From Hondaea fermentalgiana (taxonomy: Eukaryota > Sar > Bigyra > Thraustochytrida > Thraustochytriidae): a stretch of 39,200 bases of DNA. This document shows positions 34,801-39,200 of this stretch, one piece after another. Under the pieces are notes generated by a model. It did no database searches and was not told the origin of the DNA. It saw only the letters and a program-made list of their open reading frames with translations. Position 1 is the first letter of the stretch. The number at the start of each line of letters is the position of its first letter. The DNA lies in assembly GCA_014084085.1 (NCBI GenBank), contig NPFB01000008.1, positions 112,893 through 152,092 of the forward strand. The letters are read 5' to 3'. The position numbers and the translations under genes were made by a program.

Positions 34801-37800
34801 TCAATCCCCAAAGACACGTTGGTACGCATTCTCCGAGCTGGCGCCTCCACTGCCATTGCCACGATGATCGCGACCATGGCCTCGATAGCCGCCTCGGCCG
34901 CCGCGAGATGATCGTGGTCCACCGTATGCACCACTGCGTAAGCCGCTGCCCGCACCACCAAAAGGGTCGGGCTCCAAAGCTCCGTTGCTTTCGGACTCGC
35001 GCGAGCTAAACTCGACGAGTCGCTGCTTGAGAATCTGTAGTTCCTCCTCTTGGGCTTGCTTTTGTTTTTCCACCGAACGTGCAAGAGCTGATTGACTTGG
35101 AAGCGAAATTGGCAGCGCAGCCTCGTACTTGCCCTTGGAGCTTCGCGTCAGCAGTTTGAGAGAAACGACGCCTGGCTGCACGGAGGAAGGCATGTCCTCC
35201 GGCGTCTTCTTTGAGTCGCCAGCTCCCAGACTGAGGCCGTTCAGGAAACTTGTCGGGATGGCCATGCGGTCCGCATCTACCTTTCGGCCTGCCTGGCGAC
35301 TCGAGTTCTTCATCGTTTCCTGCATAAGCAAGGCAAAATCCTGTTCGAATGCTTCATCTTCAGCCGATCGAGAAAATCCTTCTTCGTCATCGTCGTCTTC
35401 GTCAGAGGTGGAAGAATCTGATTCGCTGCTCGAATCGCTTTCGTCCTCATCGTCACCACTACTCGAATCGCTCTCCGCCTCTTCATCTTCGTCTTCTTCT
35501 TCTTCATCGTCGTCGTCATCGTCGTCGTCGTCGTCGTCGACCTCATCATCTTCATCATCGCTTTCTCCATCGTCGTCTTCATCCTCACTGTCCAGATCAT
35601 CATCCTCGTTTACAGCTCGGTTCTCCCCATCCCTCTCGATACTTGCGCCATCTTCGCCATCGTCATCGTCGTCGTCGTCGTCGTCGTCATCGTCATCGTC
35701 GTCATCGTCGTCATCTTCTTCTTCACCATCCTCGTCCTTGAACTCGTAAGCGTCCTCTTCGGGACGCGCGAGCGCCTGTCGCTTGGCAGACTCCTCCTTT
35801 GCAGCAAGCTGCATTGGGGCCAGACGCTCTTCCACCTCAGCGAGCGTCTCTGGTCGCTGTGCTACGGGCCGTCCGAGCGCCTCAAATACGTCGTCCACAG
35901 CAAAATTGACCTCCATTGGCACGTATGCCTTAGCAAGCCTGTAGCGCTCAAGATAAAGCCAGTACAAAATGAGGCGATCTGCAAATACAGGAAGCGTGAG
36001 AAAGTCACGTGCAAACGTCAAAAGGTGACATGCCAACCGCAATCGAAAGGCTTCGAATGGTGGGTCTGCCGCGCAGGGCACATGAGGATGAAAGTCGGAA
36101 GCATCGGCCTCGACGCACCCACCAGGTCGAGGACCGCGTGGCCGTCGAATTCGTTCCTCGACGGCATCTTCGCCTTGGAAATTTGGGGGCCAGTCCAAAC
36201 AGTGGCCATGATGAAGAATCAGGTAAAGTGTGTCCAAAAGGGAATTGGCGTCGACGATCCGGTAGTTGAAGAGCTCGGCCAAGAGGCGCGCGCAACCGAT
36301 CGTCTTTTGATAGATCGTTCGGTCGTTCGTCTCGAGAGCTTGCTCGATGCGCTCCAATGCTGTATCCGCGACGCAAATTCCTGCTTCGGAGTAAGACGAC
36401 GACAAGAGCGCAAGACAGTCGCAGACTTCGTCGAGAACCAGAGGACGCTTTTTGCTTACAGCCAGGACGCAGCGCGCAATCAGCCGCACTGTCTTGCCGC
36501 GACCTGAAGGTGACCAGTCGAGCTTCTTTAACATTTTCACCACAAAAGCTGTCTGCTCGCGTTGCCGCGTCTTCCGACTCTTACGCGCTGGACGAGGGCG
36601 CCCGCCCTGTTGCGATCGCGCCGAAAAGTGATTCCGGTCCAGTTCGCTGCCCAAAAACTCAAACAGGAGATACCGAATAAAGCGCTCCTCGTCGCTGCGC
36701 TCGCGCGCCTTGCGCATCTGCGAGCTTGCGGGTGGCACAATATAGTAGAACGCATTCTCAATGAGCGACTTTTCCGCGGCGTTCAGGGGCTGCGACTTGG
36801 ACAAGGCGACGAGCTGCTGCAAGTACTTGGTAGTTTCCTTGTGCGTGTCCTCCCTGCGGAAAAGATATCGACCGGCAGTCTCGAAAAGCTCGCACGCCCC
36901 GTCGACGTTTTGTCCGCGAAAGTCCTTGAAGCAATTCGTCCACACAAAGTATGCCTTTTCCGGTCCGGCGCAGAGCTCCTCGACATGGCCAAACTTGACG
37001 AGCTCGCCAATGTACCGCGCGTTGCGCAAACGAATTTCCACCTTGCGCGGATTGTCGAGCCGGCACAGTGACTTGAGCTCGCCTTCTAAATGGGACATGA
37101 GCTCTTGTCCAATGCGAGGGAAAATGGGAGACAAAATTGCTGCGATACGCGCATAAAAGGGAAGGAGCTCGAGTCGTCTCCAGGTGGCACGCTTGAGCTC
37201 CAGAATGAGACGTTTCAGCAGATTCTTGGTGTGATTATGGCAAAAGTCCACCGCGAAGCTTTCCGTGGCGCTACGGCTCAAACAGGCGTGCAGTCTGCTG
37301 CGCAGTGCCTCCGTTTGTAGCGCCGTCCGCGAGTCTCCTCCTTTGGCGGCGGCGCCGGGTTTGTTCCCGCGCCCAGCGGCTTTCCCACGTTTTCCGTCGT
37401 CGTCGTCCGCGTCTGAAACGGAGGATCCATCGTCAGATTCGTCGTCGCCGCCGTCAAGGTCGTCATCGCTGAAATTGATATCCTCGTCGTCTTCGACGGC
37501 AGTGTTCCCTTCCGTCTCGTCTGTCTTGTGATCACCGCTGTTCATGGCGGTCGTCTGCGCAACAGATGACGGAACGCCAGAGCGAGACGGCTTGGAAGAG
37601 ATACTGAGTTGACTCAGCGCACCATCGAGAGTGCCCTTGGCAGAGACACCACCAGAGCCATGCATAGCAGCGTCTTGCGCAGCCGCTGCGCGAGCCGATG
37701 CCTTTGCAGCTGCATTGGTCGCGTGAGCTTGCTGCACAGCCTCGCGATGGCTTGCGACTAGCGCGTTCGCCGCCCTTGACAAGAGCACGCTCGAAGTCGA

Positions 37801-38958
37801 GGCAAAAAGTGCGCCTGGCAACGTGTCGATGAGATCGGGGAGGTCCTGATAAAAGGCACGCGTCTCCTCGTCCCCGTACGCAATTGCGTCAGGGGAGAGC
37901 TCGTCCATGTTTCCGGGAAGACCGCGCTTGCGGTCCCATACTGCGACCTCGGTAGCCTTTTCGGGCTCTTCATCGTCCAACGGGGCAGGCGACTCGGGCG
38001 GATCAGCGTCAGTCAGGTCGCACAGCATTGCAGCGCCTTCTTCCATGCGCTCCACGCCGAGACGACGCTCTTCAAAGGCCTTGGCCACCCGTTCATCGAG
38101 AGAACCATGGTTCAAAACCCGATCCTCGTTGCTCTTGCTGCGCTTCTGTAGGGCAATTTGTTCATTGTGAAGACGAACAAGCAGACACGAACGGTAGATG
38201 GCCATCATCTGCTGACAGCGCGCGCGCGTCTCGTCGGGAACACGTTCAAAGTGCTCAGCAAGAAGATTGGCGCGCTGGTCTTCGAGCGTGCGTGGTACGC
38301 ATCCAATAAGCTCGAGGCCTGCGACTCGAAGAAGACCATTGATACCGGTCAGGTTACTCAGTGCAAGATCGCTCAGGGGCTGTCTCGCAAGGTCCGAGCT
38401 CTCATCCTTGGCCCGCACGGGGACCTGGCACATGCGTCGCAGGATCTTGACGAGAAAGGCGACCGAGTCAACGACTCCGCATAGCACGAGTTCGCCTGCA
38501 AGGCGCAAGAGGACGCGGCGTCGCGCGACGTCCTTGGATTCGAGCGAGGTCTCGATTTTGTCAAATTCATCACTGATGCCCTGGCAAAACGGTTCGGAGA
38601 ACTCTTCGTAGCGCTGATGCATGACATTGACCAGCCGCATGACGGCCATAACGTCCTTGGGTTTGATCTGCGCGTCGAGGACATTGGCGACTATCTCGCT
38701 CACGTACCTGCGAAGGTTGAGTTTGGCGGCGTCGCTGGCGAGTTGCTCGCCGGTGTCCTCGGAGATGATTTTGGTTTTCTTGACGAAGCCTGTGGTCTTC
38801 TTCACGTCCGAAACGAGCTTTTTCTTGTTGGCCTCGACGTCGGCGCGCACCGCCTGCACCTTTTCCGCCTCATTCTCCGCGGAGGCGGCGGCCCGCGCGG
38901 CGCGGGCGCGCTCGCCGCTCTGCGCCAGTTTGCGCGCAGCCTCAGGGTCCGTGCTCAT
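34801..38958 (-). CDS. UPF2: UPF2 nonsense-mediated mRNA decay factor
   Basis: 1385 residues in one exon, ATG 38958. After a basic, helical N-terminus come three MIF4G (HEAT-like) domains: about 80-270, about 550-780 and about 805-1020. They are recognisable by L-R-R-Y-V-S-E-I, by the second domain's D-F-C-H-N-H-T-K-N-L-L-K-R-L and by the third's V-V-K-M-L-K-K-L-D-W with H-G-H-C-L-D-W-P-P. Acidic linkers separate them. A very long Asp/Glu run covers about 1070-1200. The C-terminal part (about 1257-1325) holds V-V-S-L-K-L-L-T-R-S-S-K-G-K, the UPF1-binding type segment. An RGG/G-Y-G-like tail follows. UPF2 bridges UPF1 and UPF3 on the exon junction complex to trigger mRNA surveillance in the cytoplasm. 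The overall order fits UPF2; the acidic run and Gly/Arg tail are longer than I would expect. Confidence 0.93.
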   Translation of the reverse strand: MSTDPEAARKLAQSGERARAARAAASAENEAEKVQAVRADVEANKKKLVSDVKKTTGFVKKTKIISEDTGEQLASDAAKLNLRRYVSEIVANVLDAQIKPKDVMAVMRLVNVMHQRYEEFSEPFCQGISDEFDKIETSLESKDVARRRVLLRLAGELVLCGVVDSVAFLVKILRRMCQVPVRAKDESSDLARQPLSDLALSNLTGINGLLRVAGLELIGCVPRTLEDQRANLLAEHFERVPDETRARCQQMMAIYRSCLLVRLHNEQIALQKRSKSNEDRVLNHGSLDERVAKAFEERRLGVERMEEGAAMLCDLTDADPPESPAPLDDEEPEKATEVAVWDRKRGLPGNMDELSPDAIAYGDEETRAFYQDLPDLIDTLPGALFASTSSVLLSRAANALVASHREAVQQAHATNAAAKASARAAAAQDAAMHGSGGVSAKGTLDGALSQLSISSKPSRSGVPSSVAQTTAMNSGDHKTDETEGNTAVEDDEDINFSDDDLDGGDDESDDGSSVSDADDDDGKRGKAAGRGNKPGAAAKGGDSRTALQTEALRSRLHACLSRSATESFAVDFCHNHTKNLLKRLILELKRATWRRLELLPFYARIAAILSPIFPRIGQELMSHLEGELKSLCRLDNPRKVEIRLRNARYIGELVKFGHVEELCAGPEKAYFVWTNCFKDFRGQNVDGACELFETAGRYLFRREDTHKETTKYLQQLVALSKSQPLNAAEKSLIENAFYYIVPPASSQMRKARERSDEERFIRYLLFEFLGSELDRNHFSARSQQGGRPRPARKSRKTRQREQTAFVVKMLKKLDWSPSGRGKTVRLIARCVLAVSKKRPLVLDEVCDCLALLSSSYSEAGICVADTALERIEQALETNDRTIYQKTIGCARLLAELFNYRIVDANSLLDTLYLILHHGHCLDWPPNFQGEDAVEERIRRPRGPRPGGCVEADASDFHPHVPCAADPPFEAFRLRLACHLLTFARDFLTLPVFADRLILYWLYLERYRLAKAYVPMEVNFAVDDVFEALGRPVAQRPETLAEVEERLAPMQLAAKEESAKRQALARPEEDAYEFKDEDGEEEDDDDDDDDDDDDDDDDDDDGEDGASIERDGENRAVNEDDDLDSEDEDDDGESDDEDDEVDDDDDDDDDDDEEEEDEDEEAESDSSSGDDEDESDSSSESDSSTSDEDDDDEEGFSRSAEDEAFEQDFALLMQETMKNSSRQAGRKVDADRMAIPTSFLNGLSLGAGDSKKTPEDMPSSVQPGVVSLKLLTRSSKGKYEAALPISLPSQSALARSVEKQKQAQEEELQILKQRLVEFSSRESESNGALEPDPFGGAGSGLRSGAYGGPRSSRGGRGGYRGHGRDHRGNGSGGASSENAYQRVFGD

Positions 38959-39146
38959 CCGGGGCGAGCGCCGGTCGCCGCGCCGCCATGCAGCTCCTCC
39001 TCTTTCTCTCCCCCGCCCCGCGCTCCCGCGCGCGCCCGCCCCCTCGCCGCGCGCAGCAGCGCCTCGGGCTCCGCGTCCAACGTCTGCGCGAGCGGGCTTG
39101 GGCGCGTCGCTCGTTCCCTTCCTTCATTCATTCCGCACGAAACAAG
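38959..39146 (-). promoter_or_regulatory. UPF2 upstream region
   Basis: GC-rich upstream sequence, cut by the window edge. No specific site is supported. Confidence 0.4.
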
Positions 39147-39200
39147 AAAAGCAAAGCAAAGCAAAGCAAAGCAAAGCAAAGCAAAGCAAAGCAAAGCAAA
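39147..39200. repeat. (GCAAA)n microsatellite
   Basis: Ten perfect GCAAA units run to the right edge of the window, upstream of UPF2. Confidence 0.97.

Overview
The window is eukaryotic nuclear DNA from a GC-rich, compact protist genome. Long uninterrupted reading frames (up to about 6.3 kb) encode typical eukaryotic proteins: a MyTH4-FERM myosin, the nonsense-mediated decay factor UPF2, a DUSP/MYND/USP deubiquitinase, an Rtt106-like histone chaperone and a WW/PH/SH3/RasGAP scaffold. The only introns supported are a 58-base intron in the chaperone gene and two (251 and 95 bases) at the 5' end of the scaffold gene. Promoters are rich in tetra- to hexanucleotide repeats. This style would fit a stramenopile such as a labyrinthulomycete (thraustochytrid). 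That is an inference from gene architecture, not a proven assignment. No prokaryotic operon, mobile element, CRISPR array, rRNA or tRNA was found.

Layout, left to right: a coiled-coil/PH protein (+, 603-2639); the USP deubiquitinase (-, 3394-6594); the Rtt106-like chaperone (+, 7116-8628, two exons); a protein with three degenerate EF-hand-like pairs (-, 9340-10998); a long disordered/coiled-coil protein (+, 11860-14241); an arginine/serine/aspartate-rich SR-type protein (-, 14529-16049); a 61-residue BRAWNIN/UQCC6-like mitochondrial membrane protein (-, 16095-16280); an assembly gap (17495-17594); the WW-array/PH/SH3/IQGAP-type GAP protein (+, 17927-24749, three exons); the myosin (-, 24995-30202); a macrodomain protein ending in a PIP-box-like peptide (+, 32035-33468); a zinc-knuckle protein (-, 33671-34444) preceded by an in-frame 73-codon small ORF (34448-34669); and UPF2 (-, 34801-38958).

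Most neighbours alternate between convergent and divergent. The short convergent spaces hold 3' ends. The divergent spaces hold repeat-rich, probably bidirectional promoters. The genes do not form one pathway. Themes are cytoskeleton and signalling (myosin, WW-GAP scaffold, PH/coiled-coil protein), chromatin and DNA maintenance (Rtt106-like, macrodomain/PIP), RNA metabolism (SR-type protein, UPF2) and mitochondrial complex III assembly (BRAWNIN-like).

The most interesting items are: the WW-array/IQGAP-like GAP scaffold with its repeated RRxSAMP basophilic phosphosite motif; the newly recognised BRAWNIN-like small ORF lying 45 bases upstream of, and in frame with, the SR gene; the parallel in-frame small ORF/zinc-knuckle arrangement; the macrodomain protein with a C-terminal PCNA-binding-like peptide; and the roughly 48-residue helical repeats in the myosin tail.
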